DNA of 64,000 bases from Geomonas anaerohicana. GTDB taxonomy: Bacteria; Desulfobacterota; Desulfuromonadia; Geobacterales; Geobacteraceae. Of this stretch, positions 42,980 through 51,923 are shown piece after piece (position 1 is the stretch's first letter; each line of letters begins with the position of its first letter). The position numbers and the translations under genes are program-made. The notes beneath the pieces were generated by a model. The model saw only the letters and a program-made list of their open reading frames with translations, was not told the DNA's origin and ran no database searches. The stretch is from the NCBI RefSeq assembly GCF_016458305.1, contig NZ_JAEMHL010000008.1, positions 62,001-126,000 of the forward strand, written 5' to 3'.

Positions 42980-43816
42980 GTGGTCATCACCTTCATAACG
43001 ATATTCGCGATAGGGATCGCGGCCGGCGTGGTCGGGGCGATCCTCGGCCTTGGCGGCGGCATCATCATTGTCCCGGCCCTCACCTTAGGCTTCGGCATGC
43101 CGATGCGTACCGCGGTGGCGGCCTCGACCGTCTGCATCATCGCCACCTCGACCGGTGCCGCGGTGGCTTTCCTCAGGGACCGCCTCACCAACACCCGGGT
43201 GGCGATCTGGCTCGAGATGGGAACCTCGCTGGGGGCGCTGACCGGCGCCCTGGTGGCGGCCCTCGTGAACCAGCGCGTCCTGTTCATCCTCTTCGGCCTG
43301 CTGCTGGCCTATTCCGCCTACAACATGTTCCGCACCCGCAAAGAGCACGCAAGGCCCGAGGTGGTGCCGGACGCCATCTCCAGCAAGCTCAGGCTGGGCG
43401 GCTCCTACTACGACAAGGCGCTGGGGCGTCGGGTGGAGTACCAGGTGACCCGCACGCTGCCGGGACTGATCATCATGTATTTCTCGGGAGCGGCTGCAGG
43501 ACTTTTGGGGATCGGGGCCGGAATTTTCAAGGTGCCGGCCATGGACCAGGTGATGGGGATGCCTTTCAAGGCGTCGAGCGCCACCTCCAATTTCATGATC
43601 GGGGTGACCGCTGCCTCGGGGGCGGTGGTGTACTTCGCGCGCGGCGACGTGAAGCCGCTGGTGGCGGGGCCGGTGGTGCTCGGGGTGCTGCTCGGGGCAA
43701 TCCTCGGGGCACGCTTGATGATGCGCATGCCGGCCAGCAAGATCAGGCTGTTCTTCATGCCCATCCTGGCCTACACGGCGATCGAGATGATCTACAAGGG
43801 GGTGAAATGGTGGTAG
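42980..43816 (+). CDS. TauE/SafE-family membrane transporter (sulfite exporter-like)
   Basis: 278 residues from GTG 42980, which has GGAGG at ideal distance; a TTG at 42932 is the alternative. About seven to eight membrane segments with the family's glycine motifs (GVVGAILGLGGGIIIVPAL near the start; GAAAGLLGIGAGIFKVPAM in the second half). The two halves repeat this motif, as usual. Family members export sulfite or organosulfonates or similar anions; the substrate is not determined. The downstream DUF1634 gene overlaps it by 10 bases, a common pairing. Confidence 0.92.
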   Translation: MVITFITIFAIGIAAGVVGAILGLGGGIIIVPALTLGFGMPMRTAVAASTVCIIATSTGAAVAFLRDRLTNTRVAIWLEMGTSLGALTGALVAALVNQRVLFILFGLLLAYSAYNMFRTRKEHARPEVVPDAISSKLRLGGSYYDKALGRRVEYQVTRTLPGLIIMYFSGAAAGLLGIGAGIFKVPAMDQVMGMPFKASSATSNFMIGVTAASGAVVYFARGDVKPLVAGPVVLGVLLGAILGARLMMRMPASKIRLFFMPILAYTAIEMIYKGVKWW

Positions 43817-44121
43817 CAATCGAGCCGGAGGAAAAGAGCGAGCACCCGATCGAGCTGGTGCTGGCGCGGCTGTTGCGGTTGGGATCCCTGGTGGCTGCGG
43901 CGCTTCTTGCCGTGGGGATCGCCCTGATGGTGCTCGGGCAGACCGGGTTTGCGCCCAAGCTGATCACCGCCGGTCTCCTGGTGCTGCTCGGCACCCCGGT
44001 CCTGCGGGTAATGGCTGCCGCCGTGATCTTCGTGAAGGAGCGCGACTGGCACTTCGCCCTGTTCTCCCTGGTGGTACTCTGCGCCCTCGCCGCCGGGATC
44101 TACTTCGGCAAGGGGATGTGA
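43807..44121 (+). CDS. DUF1634 membrane protein, partner of TauE/SafE transporter
   Basis: 104 residues; ATG overlaps the end of the transporter gene by 10 bases (translational coupling). Three hydrophobic segments (LGSLVAAALLAVGIALMVLG, LITAGLLVLLGTPVLRVMAAAVIF, FALFSLVVLCALAAGIYFG) in the DUF1634 arrangement. DUF1634 proteins are usually found beside TauE/SafE transporters and probably work with them; exact role unknown. Confidence 0.88.
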   Translation: MVVAIEPEEKSEHPIELVLARLLRLGSLVAAALLAVGIALMVLGQTGFAPKLITAGLLVLLGTPVLRVMAAAVIFVKERDWHFALFSLVVLCALAAGIYFGKGM

Positions 44122-44129
44122 CCGGGGAA

Positions 44130-44303
44130 TTACTCCTTTTCCCCTTCCCCTTCCCCTTTGCCGCTGCCGGCCAGTTTCTGGCGCGCCCGTTCGGCGATCT
44201 GGCGCCTGCGCGGCCCGCTCACCAGTTTCTCTTCCAGAAAGGCGATCATGGCGATCCCCGCCGTGACCAGCACACCGATAGCCAAAAGTTTCAGCAAGAA
44301 CAT
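44130..44303 (-). CDS. Small single-pass membrane protein, 57 residues
   Basis: Starts MFLLKLLAIGVLVTAGIAMIAFLEEKLV: one membrane segment followed by a basic helix RRRQIAERARQKL and an acidic Gly-Lys-Glu tail. Convergent with the DUF1634 gene (stops 9 bases apart). The ribosome site is weak (GGGG). The amphipathic layout looks like a genuine small protein; no family recognised. Confidence 0.5.
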   Translation of the reverse strand: MFLLKLLAIGVLVTAGIAMIAFLEEKLVSGPRRRQIAERARQKLAGSGKGEGEGEKE

Positions 44304-44529
44304 CGCTTACCCCGCTTTTCCCGTGTCTTTACGCCAGCCCAATCTGCCTGAAGCGCCGACGCTTGTCAACCTCCCCATCCCCGCACCCGTAAACCCTCCG
44401 GACAAATTAGACTGGCGTAATATTTCTTTTCATGTAGAATGAGGCGGCTTTTCCCTCATGACCAGCAGTTCCCGAACCGAGAAGGAAAGGATCTGCTTCG
44501 CCCCCAGGGCTACATTAAAGGAGGAAATT

Positions 44530-45219
44530 ATGAAGAGCAGCAAGCTAGCACGCAGGATCGCAGTAGTGGCAGCAGCCCTGGCCGCAACGGTCGGCATCGC
44601 TTTCGCCTCCGGCGAAGTAAGCGGCATCACTGCAGACCAGGCACTCCAAAAACTGATGGACGGTAACACCCGCTACGTCGACAGCAAGCTCTCGGCATTG
44701 GCGCTGTGCGACGCCACGGCCCGCGGCAAGCTGGCCAAGAGCCAGCACCCCTACGCCATCATCCTCTCCTGCTCCGACTCCCGCGTCCCCCCCGAGATCA
44801 TCTTCGACCAGGCGCTGGGCGAGGTCTTCGTGGTGCGCGTCGCCGGCAACGTGGCCGACCCGCTGGTCCTGGGGAGCGTGGAGTACGCCGCCGAGCACCT
44901 GGGGAGCCCGCTCATCATGGTGCTCGGGCACGAGCGCTGCGGTGCGGTCACCGCAACCGTCGCCGGAGGCAAGCCGGAAGGAAACATCGGCGCCATCGTG
45001 AAGGAGATCGCCCCTGCCGCCAAGAAGGCCAAGGCCACCTGCAAGGGTAAGGCGAAGGAGGAGATCGTCGAGTGCGCGGTCGAGATCAACGCCAAGGCCG
45101 TTGCCGCCGAATTGCCCAAGAGGTCCAAGATCCTGGCCAAGGAGCTGAAGGAGGGGAAGATCAAGATCGTCGCCGCCAAGTACGACTTGGACGACGGCAA
45201 GGTCACCCTGCTCAAGTAG
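44530..45219 (+). CDS. Exported beta-carbonic anhydrase
   Basis: 229 residues from ATG 44530 (AAAGGAGG upstream). Signal peptide KSSKLARRIAVVAAALAATVGIAFA. Beta-class zinc motifs: CSDSRVPPEIIFDQ (zinc Cys and the Asp-Arg dyad) and HERCGAV (zinc His and Cys). Hydrates CO2 to bicarbonate, here predicted in the periplasm, unlike the common cytoplasmic forms. A Lys/Ala-rich insertion (KKAKATCKGKAKEE) lies before the last helices. Single gene with a strong terminator. Confidence 0.95.
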   Translation: MKSSKLARRIAVVAAALAATVGIAFASGEVSGITADQALQKLMDGNTRYVDSKLSALALCDATARGKLAKSQHPYAIILSCSDSRVPPEIIFDQALGEVFVVRVAGNVADPLVLGSVEYAAEHLGSPLIMVLGHERCGAVTATVAGGKPEGNIGAIVKEIAPAAKKAKATCKGKAKEEIVECAVEINAKAVAAELPKRSKILAKELKEGKIKIVAAKYDLDDGKVTLLK

Positions 45220-45237
45220 CCCCTGCCACGCGCAAAG

Positions 45238-45271
45238 AAAAAGCCGCCCTCCCATCCGGGGGCGGCTTTTT
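45238..45271. terminator. Bidirectional terminator after carbonic anhydrase
   Basis: AAAAA-GCCGCCC and GGGCGGC-TTTTT with a CCATCC-type loop, between convergent carbonic anhydrase and DUF309 genes. Confidence 0.85.
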
Positions 45272-45294
45272 CAGTTTTCCCTGAGGCGACCGAT

Positions 45295-45705
45295 TCAGGG
45301 TTGCAGCCGGTGCAGCTTCGGGATCAGGGCCTGGTCCACGTCCGCCATGCGCTCTTCCCCCAGCGAGAGGAGTGCCTCGCGCAGCCCCCCCGCCTCCGCC
45401 ACCAGGCGGGCGACGTCCACGCCCAGGCAGGTATCGGGGACCCGTCGCAGCAGGTCGGGTCCCCGCTGCAACAACCCCTCGGCGCCCTTGAAATTCCCGT
45501 TACGCCAGTGGTACAGCGCCACGGCGACCTGCAACACCCCCTGGTAGAAATCCCGCAGCTCCCCTTGTGCACCCACCCAGAGCTCTTCGAGCGTCTCGTG
45601 GCAGGCAAACCACTCCCGCAGGTTGAATTCCTCGATGGCCTGGTGCAGCTCCTCCGGAGGCGCCTCCCGGCACGGTCCGGCATCCGGCATGCCCGGCATG
45701 GTCAC
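45295..45705 (-). CDS. DUF309 family protein
   Basis: 136 residues from GTG 45705, or ATG 45699 two codons on. The family's helical motif WFACHETLEELWVGAQGELRDFYQGVLQVAVALYHWRNGNFKGA is plain. DUF309 proteins are small helical-bundle proteins, biochemical role unknown. The gene begins 2 bases after the stop of the TadG-like gene, so the two are co-transcribed. Confidence 0.88.
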   Translation of the reverse strand: MTMPGMPDAGPCREAPPEELHQAIEEFNLREWFACHETLEELWVGAQGELRDFYQGVLQVAVALYHWRNGNFKGAEGLLQRGPDLLRRVPDTCLGVDVARLVAEAGGLREALLSLGEERMADVDQALIPKLHRLQP

Positions 45706-45707
45706 CG

Positions 45708-46880
45708 CTAGTCCACCAGCACCGGGCGCAGCCCCGGCAGGAGCTTTCTCGCCTGGCTGTCACATCCTACGCAGCTGATCCGGTCGATGTAGAGCCCGTC
45801 GGCTCCGGGGGTGCAGGAGGCTGCCGGGAGGTCGGACTGGCTGGCGGACTTGCCGCAGCCGGCAGCGCCGCTGGTGCAGATCCTGCTGATGCGCACCAGG
45901 GAGTACCTGCTGACTACGTGCTGCTGATAGCTTTCGCCAGGAAGGAACCCGGAGCAGTCGGTGGCCGGAACGATCACCCACCACCCGATCAGTTTGCCGT
46001 TCTTGTCGTACTCCTTGTTGGAGCGGTCCACCTGCGGGTCGTACATCATAGCCTTGATGTCGCGTAAAACGGTATCGCTGTTGCTGGCCGCGGCGAAGAT
46101 GGGAAGGCCGCAGACTTCCTGGACCGGCATCTCCTGGCAGACCAGATCGGACATGGAGTTGGTGATGGTGACGGGATGCAGCAAGGAAGTGTAGAGGTAG
46201 CGGCCGGAGAGCGACACCCCGGATTTCGGATCCCAGGCGGCATGGCTCATGCGCCGTTCTGGGATGTTGCAGATCTGGGGGAAGGTGCAGGAGGGCTGGC
46301 ACGCCTCGGAGCAGATGGCTATGTTGGAGCGGGTTCCCGGCACCAGGGCGGCGGTCGCCACCGGCGTGGAGCCGAAGTCCTCGGTGCCGCTGATCTTGGC
46401 GATGAAGGTCCCCAGGGTGCCCAGTCCCACCGAACTGCTTTCGGCGGTGCGCCTGGTCCTTATCTGTATGGCGTTCACCGGAGTGGCGCCGGGAGTGTAA
46501 CTGCGGCTGCTCATGTTCCAGAAGCCGACCGTGATGTCGTTGTCGCCGGTCAGGGCGTTACCGTTATTGTTCAAAAGACCTACCAGCGCCGCAGCATCGT
46601 GCTTGCCGGTGACCAGGTCCACCGCTGCGGCGCGGGCCTGGGACTGGACGGTGTCGCAGGAGAGCTCGGGCAGGCGCGCCGGGTCGGTCTGCGCCTGCAA
46701 AAGGTAGCGCTGCTTGATGCTCTGGGCACCGGTCAGGGCCGCCGTCTCCGCGGAATGCTGCAGGTCCTCCTCGCTCACGTACATGTACCCGATGTCGATG
46801 GCAAGACCTGTCACCACCAGGAAGACGACCAGCATGATGGTGACGTAACTGGTATCGAAGGCGGACTCTTCTTCGGACAC
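45708..46880 (-). CDS. TadG-like pilus-assembly or pseudopilin-like protein
   Basis: About 390 residues from GTG 46880, whose GGAG lies seven bases upstream; an ATG at 46886 has GGAG directly abutting it and is less likely. N-terminal membrane segment (VTIMLVVFLVVTGLAIDIGYMYVSEEDLQHSAETAALTGA) and following helix are the hallmark of TadE/TadG proteins, with VDLVTGKHDAA and an IQIRTRRT segment. The C-terminal region is unusually Cys-rich (16 cysteines or so: CSEACQPSCTFPQICN, CTSGAAGCGK, CVGCDSQ), suggesting disulfides. No other tad genes are nearby. Confidence 0.8.
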   Translation of the reverse strand: MSEEESAFDTSYVTIMLVVFLVVTGLAIDIGYMYVSEEDLQHSAETAALTGAQSIKQRYLLQAQTDPARLPELSCDTVQSQARAAAVDLVTGKHDAAALVGLLNNNGNALTGDNDITVGFWNMSSRSYTPGATPVNAIQIRTRRTAESSSVGLGTLGTFIAKISGTEDFGSTPVATAALVPGTRSNIAICSEACQPSCTFPQICNIPERRMSHAAWDPKSGVSLSGRYLYTSLLHPVTITNSMSDLVCQEMPVQEVCGLPIFAAASNSDTVLRDIKAMMYDPQVDRSNKEYDKNGKLIGWWVIVPATDCSGFLPGESYQQHVVSRYSLVRISRICTSGAAGCGKSASQSDLPAASCTPGADGLYIDRISCVGCDSQARKLLPGLRPVLVD

Positions 46881-46937
46881 GATCATCTCCGGAATGGGCA
46901 GTGTTTGTTACGGGTGCGACATAATAGCATCATCGCG

Positions 46938-46980
46938 AAAAAAAGGGCCATGCAGAATCGCATGGCCCCTTCATTTTTTT
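46938..46980. terminator. Terminator after the OFA transporter
   Basis: GGGCCATGC and GCATGGCCC (46945-46968) with A-run on the left and T-run on the right. It serves the minus-strand transporter gene ending at 47001. Confidence 0.88.
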
Positions 46981-47000
46981 TAACCTCGGAGTAACAAGAC

Positions 47001-48296
47001 CTAGGCGGAAGCCTTGACGGCGACCTTCTCGCCAGCCACCTCGGTGGCCTCGACCTCGACCGCCTTCTTCTCACGCAGGAAGAAGGTGATCACGGTGCCC
47101 AGGGCCAGGCAGGAACCTGCCAGGATGAAGGACTTGTTCAGGCCGCCCGGCTGTGCGTTCATCATCTCGGAGACGCGCCCCATGACCAGGCCGCCGACGC
47201 CCCAGGCGGAGAAGAGCACGCCGTAGTTGAGGCCGTAGTTCTTGAAGCCCCAGTAGTCCTTGGCGAAGGAGGGGAACAGGGTCAGGTTGGAGCCGTAGTT
47301 GAAGCCGATCAGCGAGGCGAGCAGTACCAGCATGGCGGCGGAGCCGGAGCCGACCACCGGGACGGCGGCGAACATCAGAATGGCCTGGAACCCGAGCATG
47401 AGGGTCAGAGTGGCGCGACGGCCGATTTTGTCGGAGAGCACGCCGGCGACGACGCGGCCGGAGGCGTTACCGATGGCCATGATGGCGACGGCTACGAACG
47501 CCATGGGGCCCATGCTCTTCTTGGCGAGACCCGCGACGGAACCGATTACCATGAGGCCCGCGCCGGCACCGATGAAGAAGGTAGCCCACAGCATATAGAA
47601 TTTCGGGGACTTGAGCATCTCGCTCACGGTGGCGTCATAGCCGGACTTCTTGGCCGGGGCCTCGTCGCCCTTGAGAGCCGGCTCGGCCGGGACGTAACCC
47701 TGGGGCGGGTTCACCAGTGCGAAGGAGAGGCCGCAGACGATGACCGCGAAGCCGGCGGCCAGGATGTACATGGACTGCTGGATGCCGTAGGCGCCCAGGA
47801 GGTAGCTGGAGAGCGGCGCGATGTACACCGGCGCCAAGCCGAAGCCGGCGACCACGATGCCGGCGATGAGGCCGGTCTTCTTGGAGGAGAACCATTTCAG
47901 TGCCGGCGGGGTGGCGGCGGAGTAGCCGAAGCCGAAGCCGGAGCCGGCCAGTACGCCGAAGCCGGTGACCCAGGCGGCGTAGCTGTTGGAGTAGCCCATG
48001 AGGCAGAAGCCCGAGCCCACCAGGATGCCGCCGATCAGCGCGGTACGCGCCGGGCCGATCTTGTCCTGGCACTTGCCGGCGAGGATCATGGAGAAGGCGA
48101 AGGCGAGACAGCAGAGGGCGTACGGATCGTTGATGGAAGCCTTGTCCCACTGGAAGGCGTCCGGGGCGTGAGACTCGATGGACGCCTTGATGGCACCCTT
48201 GAAGATACTCCAGGCATACAGCACCCCGAGCGCCAGGTTGATTCCGGTTCCGGCGAAAACTACCTGCCAGCCCTTGTTAGATGTTGTCTGTGTCAT
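47001..48296 (-). CDS. MFS transporter, oxalate/formate antiporter (OFA) family
   Basis: 431 residues; ATG after GGAGGTATAAAGGC. Twelve membrane segments. The N-terminal half has NLALGVLYAWSIFKGAI and CCLAFAFSMILAGKCQDKIGPARTALIGG, and the second half SGRVVAGVLSDKIGRRATL, NYGSNLTLFPSFAKDYWGFKN and NYGVLFSAWGVGGLVMGRVSEMM, all typical of OFA-family monocarboxylate carriers. Likely a transporter of a small organic acid; the substrate is not fixed by sequence. Upstream lie two copies of a palindrome that look like operators. Confidence 0.92.
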   Translation of the reverse strand: MTQTTSNKGWQVVFAGTGINLALGVLYAWSIFKGAIKASIESHAPDAFQWDKASINDPYALCCLAFAFSMILAGKCQDKIGPARTALIGGILVGSGFCLMGYSNSYAAWVTGFGVLAGSGFGFGYSAATPPALKWFSSKKTGLIAGIVVAGFGLAPVYIAPLSSYLLGAYGIQQSMYILAAGFAVIVCGLSFALVNPPQGYVPAEPALKGDEAPAKKSGYDATVSEMLKSPKFYMLWATFFIGAGAGLMVIGSVAGLAKKSMGPMAFVAVAIMAIGNASGRVVAGVLSDKIGRRATLTLMLGFQAILMFAAVPVVGSGSAAMLVLLASLIGFNYGSNLTLFPSFAKDYWGFKNYGLNYGVLFSAWGVGGLVMGRVSEMMNAQPGGLNKSFILAGSCLALGTVITFFLREKKAVEVEATEVAGEKVAVKASA

Positions 48297-48451
48297 GCCT
48301 TTATACCTCCATGTTGGGATTGACCACTCTTGCCACAGACCTTAGCAACTCGCATACCAATGTTTTACGATTTTGTATATTTTTACAAGTCGCGCAAAAT
48401 CGGCAACTTACAACGTCAATGATATTTCGGTGCGGGTGAGCGGCGGCGCCC

Positions 48452-48582
48452 CCTTTTCGCATTACAGCAAAAGGTCCGGTCGCGGATAAAACCGCCGGAC
48501 CTCCGTGATGCGGCGTGATATCAGCACGTTGATCATCGCTGCCACGTCGCCGCATCCCTTTCGCATAAATGCAAAAGGGATG
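48452..48582. promoter_or_regulatory. Twin palindromic operators upstream of the OFA transporter
   Basis: Copy 1 (48452-48474) and copy 2 (48553-48582) share TTTCGCATNANNGCAAAA with CC/GG flanks; 19 of 23 aligned bases are identical and each has dyad symmetry. Copy 2 extends to CATCCC / GGGATG arms. Centres are about 104 bases apart. A further GTTTTGCAAAAC is at 48588-48599. They lie 160-290 bases upstream of the transporter start. Confidence 0.6.
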
Positions 48583-48660
48583 TTCGTGTTTTGCAAAACT
48601 GTAAATAAGGCCGGATTTGTATAACAGGTGGGGTATCGAATTTTGGGGAGACCAAAAGCA

Positions 48661-48692
48661 AAGGCCGGCTCAACGATGAAGGCCGGCCTTGT
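48661..48692 (-). terminator. Terminator after the small GPERR protein gene
   Basis: GGCCGGC and GCCGGCC arms around a TCAACGATGAA loop, with TTTGCTTTT on the minus strand. Weak T-run. Confidence 0.55.
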
Positions 48693-48713
48693 CTCTTGCC
48701 CTGCGGGGTAGGT

Positions 48714-48917
48714 TTAGCAGAACAGGACGTTACCTCTGCGCTCGGGGCCGCGATAGGTTCTCCCCCCCATTCCTCTCACGCTGTCGACGCCGACCTGCAC
48801 GCACTCACCATCGCTGCGCAAGAAGGAGACGATGGCTGCCTGCTCGATCAGTTCCTGGAGTTCCTCTGCTTTTACCAGCCCGCGCCTTTCATCAGCAAAC
48901 ACAACCGGAATCTTCAT
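48714..48917 (-). CDS. Small conserved-looking protein ending in GPERR motif, 67 residues
   Basis: Starts at ATG 48917 with GGAGGAGGG upstream. Sequence MKIPVVFADERRGLVKAEELQELIEQAAIVSFLRSDGECVQVGVDSVRG, then GRTYRGPERRGNVLF. The R-x-GPERR ending and the ADERRGLV start look like a family of short Geobacter proteins, but I cannot name it with certainty. The gene is alone, minus strand, with its own terminator. Role unknown; a regulatory or accessory role is a guess. Confidence 0.75.
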   Translation of the reverse strand: MKIPVVFADERRGLVKAEELQELIEQAAIVSFLRSDGECVQVGVDSVRGMGGRTYRGPERRGNVLFC

Positions 48918-49184
48918 AGCACCCTCCTCCATGGCTCTTCAGGGTAGATCCATCTTTGTTAGTATATTTTAGCAATATCAGCCGGGATGGCAAGAACGAC
49001 TCCGGCAAAATTCACACCGCCACAGTCATATCCATTACGGTGAGAGCATCTGCCCCCTTATCGAGAGTACGCAGTGACGGTTTCCTCATTTCCTTCACAT
49101 TACCTTCATAATCTGGAGGTACGGTATCTACATACGACAGCCGGAAGAGCCACCACTAAGCCTGATCCACAAAGGAGAACTGAC

Positions 49185-49682
49185 ATGAAAACACAGCTAA
49201 AGCAACTGGCACTGTTCACCTGCATTACCGCGTCGGCCGTTTTGGGGAGCCACAATGCCTTCGCCGGCTACGGCCCGATGGAGGGCGACGGCAGCAAAGG
49301 GTGCGTAGAACAGCAGGAAGACGGCGGGCGCCGGGGCATGTTCATGAAGATGGCCAAGGAGCTGGGGCTGTCCGACCAGCAAAGGCACGAGGCACGGGCC
49401 ATCTTCGAGTCAGGCCGCACCAAGAACGCCCCGCTGTTCGCGTCCCTCAGGCACGAACGGCACGAATTGCAGGCCCTGGTCCGCTCCGGCAGCGCCGACG
49501 AAGCCGCGATCCGCGCCCAGTCGGCAAAAGTGGCGGCGCTGCAGGCTGACCTCGCGGTGCAAAGAGCAGCACAGAGCAGGCAGTTCATCGCCCTGCTGAC
49601 ACCGGAGCAAGCCGCCAAGTTCAAAGCCATGCGCGAAGCACGCCACCAAGGCCGGGGGCCGTCTCCCCGTCACAACCGATAA
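49185..49682 (+). CDS. Spy/CpxP-like periplasmic chaperone-type protein
   Basis: 165 residues from ATG 49185 (AAAGGAG upstream). Signal peptide to AFAGYG (about 26). Helical mature part with MAKELGLSDQQRHEARAIFESGR and a C-terminal LTPEQAAKFKAMREARH, matching the LTXXQ motif of Spy/CpxP proteins. These bind unfolded periplasmic proteins or metal ions and are stress-induced. The C terminus is His/Arg rich. Single gene. Confidence 0.85.
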   Translation: MKTQLKQLALFTCITASAVLGSHNAFAGYGPMEGDGSKGCVEQQEDGGRRGMFMKMAKELGLSDQQRHEARAIFESGRTKNAPLFASLRHERHELQALVRSGSADEAAIRAQSAKVAALQADLAVQRAAQSRQFIALLTPEQAAKFKAMREARHQGRGPSPRHNR

Positions 49683-49836
49683 CCGCACCAGGCGCTGCCG
49701 CCCCGGCTGCGGCGGCGCCTTCCCTCCAAGCCGTCTCCTGCTTACCAGCCACCTCCCCGGGTGCCGTACAAATTCCCTGCGCGTTGTGCATTACCCTCCA
49801 GTGGCGTAAAATAGCAGCTGTTCAAGGAGGTGTCAC

Positions 49837-50295
49837 ATGAGACTGCTGCGACCTATCTTTTTAATACTGTTCCTCCTCGTTGGCGCCTGCGCCACCTATC
49901 CCGATGTTCAGCAGCAACGGATGGCCGCCCTGCCGCAACACTACAAGCAATTCGACGTCCTCATGGGATATGAAGTGCTTCCTGCCGGCGGGCACACCGT
50001 CGTCCAGGGGGTCGTGAAGAACGTGCGCTACTTCCGGATGCGCAACCTGGAGATCTGGGCGGCGCAGTTGGACGACCGGGGCAAGGTCCGGGCCCAGGGG
50101 ATGACCTTCATCATGCCGTCGGAGTTGGGGCTCGACGAGAGTGCGGACTTCAGCATCAAGGTCCCGGCGCCACTGGCTGCGGGGGACCGGCTCCGCATTA
50201 CCTATAAGTACTTCGGCACCGATGGCGGCACCCACGGCCTTGGTGACGGCACCAACTGGATGCAGAGTTTCGAGACCACCATTCCGGCGCGGTAG
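49837..50295 (+). CDS. Hypothetical lipoprotein
   Basis: 152 residues; ATG after AAGGAGG. Lipobox LLVGAC (Cys18). The mature part looks like a beta-sandwich (FDVLMGYEVLPAGGHTVVQGVVKNVRYFRMRNLEIWAAQLDDRGKV, LRITYKYFGTDGGTH) as in FxLYD-type domains. No function recognised. It is followed 50 bases on by a histidine kinase gene on the same strand, with which it may share a transcript. Confidence 0.75.
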   Translation: MRLLRPIFLILFLLVGACATYPDVQQQRMAALPQHYKQFDVLMGYEVLPAGGHTVVQGVVKNVRYFRMRNLEIWAAQLDDRGKVRAQGMTFIMPSELGLDESADFSIKVPAPLAAGDRLRITYKYFGTDGGTHGLGDGTNWMQSFETTIPAR

Positions 50296-50345
50296 CCGGC
50301 CGTTATGCACCAAGCGCGGCAACGTCTGCGGCATAGGGACAGGCA

Positions 50346-51899
50346 ATGTTCAACAAGCGGGATGAAAAAAAGATCGTCGATGAGGTTAAGGCTCCCTCGC
50401 AGCGGGCCCGGGACCAGTACTTCCGCCTGATGGCGGAGCAGGTAAAGGATTACGCCCTGATCCTGCTCAACGCCAAGGGGGAGATCGTGTCTTGGAACAC
50501 CGGCGCCGAGCGCATTACCCGCTATCTCGCCCACGAGATACTGGGAAGGCACTTCTCCGTGCTGCACCCCAAGGAGGAGATCCGTTCCGGAGCGCCGCAT
50601 CGGGAGCTCTCCATCACGGACAGCATGGGGAGCCTCGAGTTGCAGGGGTGGCGTCTGCGTAAGGACGGCAGCCGTTTTTGGGCCGCCATCGCGTTGAACG
50701 AGTTCCGCGACGAGGACGGTGAGCGTGCCGGATACGTGCTGATCCTGCACGACAACACCGAGCGGCGCGCGTCCGAGGAGGCGATGGTGAAGAGCCGCAC
50801 CATGTTGGAGCGTCTCTTTGAAACCGCACCCGACGCCATCGTGATAGTGGACGGCGGGGGTGTGATCAGGAAGGTGAATCAGCAGGCCGAGGTGATCTTC
50901 GGTTACATGCGCGAGGAGTTGGTAGGCCAGCGCATCGAGATCCTCATCCCCAAGCGTTTCCACAAGCGCCACCGCCAGCACCTGCACAACTACTTCGGCG
51001 ATCCCAGGGCACGGAAAATGGGAATCGGACTGGAGCTGTACGGGCGCCATAAAAACGGCTCAGAAATCCCCGTCGACATCATGCTGAACCCCATCGAGGC
51101 GCAGGAATCGACCTGGGTTTTCGCTGTGATCCGCGACATCACCGTCCAAAAACAGGGGGAGGCGAAGATCATGGAACTGAACCTCGCCCTCAGGAACCAG
51201 GTGGAGCAGCTCGCCGCCACCAACCGCGAGCTGGAGTCGTTCAGCTACTCCGTCTCCCACGACCTGCGTGCGCCGCTGCGGCATATCATCGGCTTTGTCG
51301 ATCTTCTGAACGCGAAGGCAGGTACGGGACTGGACGAGAAGAGCCGCCACTACCTCGACGTCATCGGCGGCGCGGCCAAGAAGATGGGGCTGCTCATCGA
51401 CGACCTGCTGGCCTTCTCCAGGATGGGGCGCAGCGAAATGATGAAGGGATGGGTGGACCTGGGGCTTTTAGTGCGGGAGATCGTGGCCGATCTGCAGGGG
51501 GACCTGCAAGGGAGGGAGGTGCAATGGGATATCGCGCCGCTCCCGGTGGTCTTGGGTGACGCCGCCATGCTGCGCCAGGTGCTGATCAACCTGATCGGCA
51601 ACGCCGTCAAGTTCACCCGGTCCCGCGCTACAGCCACCATAGCCATCGGCGCGGTGCAGCGGGAAAACGAGCAGGAGATCTACGTCAGGGATAACGGGGT
51701 CGGTTTCGACGAGGCGTACGCCAACAAGCTGTTCGGGCTGTTCCAGCGCCTGCACGCCAACGAAGAGTTCGAGGGAACCGGCGTGGGCCTCGCCATCGTG
51801 CAGCGCATCGTGCTCAGGCATGGCGGCAGGGTCTGGGCCGAAGGGGGAGTGGGCACAGGCGCCTGCTTCTGGTTCTCGCTGCCCAACAAGTTCGAGTGA
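50346..51899 (+). CDS. PAS-PAS sensor histidine kinase, cytoplasmic
   Basis: 517 residues. PAS 1 at about 15-135 (DYALILLNAKGEIVSWNTGAERI), PAS 2 at about 145-270 (APDAIVIVDGGGVIRKVNQQAEVIFGY), a short coiled coil, HisKA with H-box LESFSYSVSHDLRAPLRHIIGF, and an HATPase domain (VRDNGVGFDEAYANKLFGLFQRLH, GTGVGLAIVQRIVLRHGG). No membrane segment. This architecture resembles phytochrome-type kinases lacking the chromophore part. No response regulator is beside it. Confidence 0.92.
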   Translation: MFNKRDEKKIVDEVKAPSQRARDQYFRLMAEQVKDYALILLNAKGEIVSWNTGAERITRYLAHEILGRHFSVLHPKEEIRSGAPHRELSITDSMGSLELQGWRLRKDGSRFWAAIALNEFRDEDGERAGYVLILHDNTERRASEEAMVKSRTMLERLFETAPDAIVIVDGGGVIRKVNQQAEVIFGYMREELVGQRIEILIPKRFHKRHRQHLHNYFGDPRARKMGIGLELYGRHKNGSEIPVDIMLNPIEAQESTWVFAVIRDITVQKQGEAKIMELNLALRNQVEQLAATNRELESFSYSVSHDLRAPLRHIIGFVDLLNAKAGTGLDEKSRHYLDVIGGAAKKMGLLIDDLLAFSRMGRSEMMKGWVDLGLLVREIVADLQGDLQGREVQWDIAPLPVVLGDAAMLRQVLINLIGNAVKFTRSRATATIAIGAVQRENEQEIYVRDNGVGFDEAYANKLFGLFQRLHANEEFEGTGVGLAIVQRIVLRHGGRVWAEGGVGTGACFWFSLPNKFE

Positions 51900-51923
51900 C
51901 CCCGTCACAGGAAGAAACGCCGG

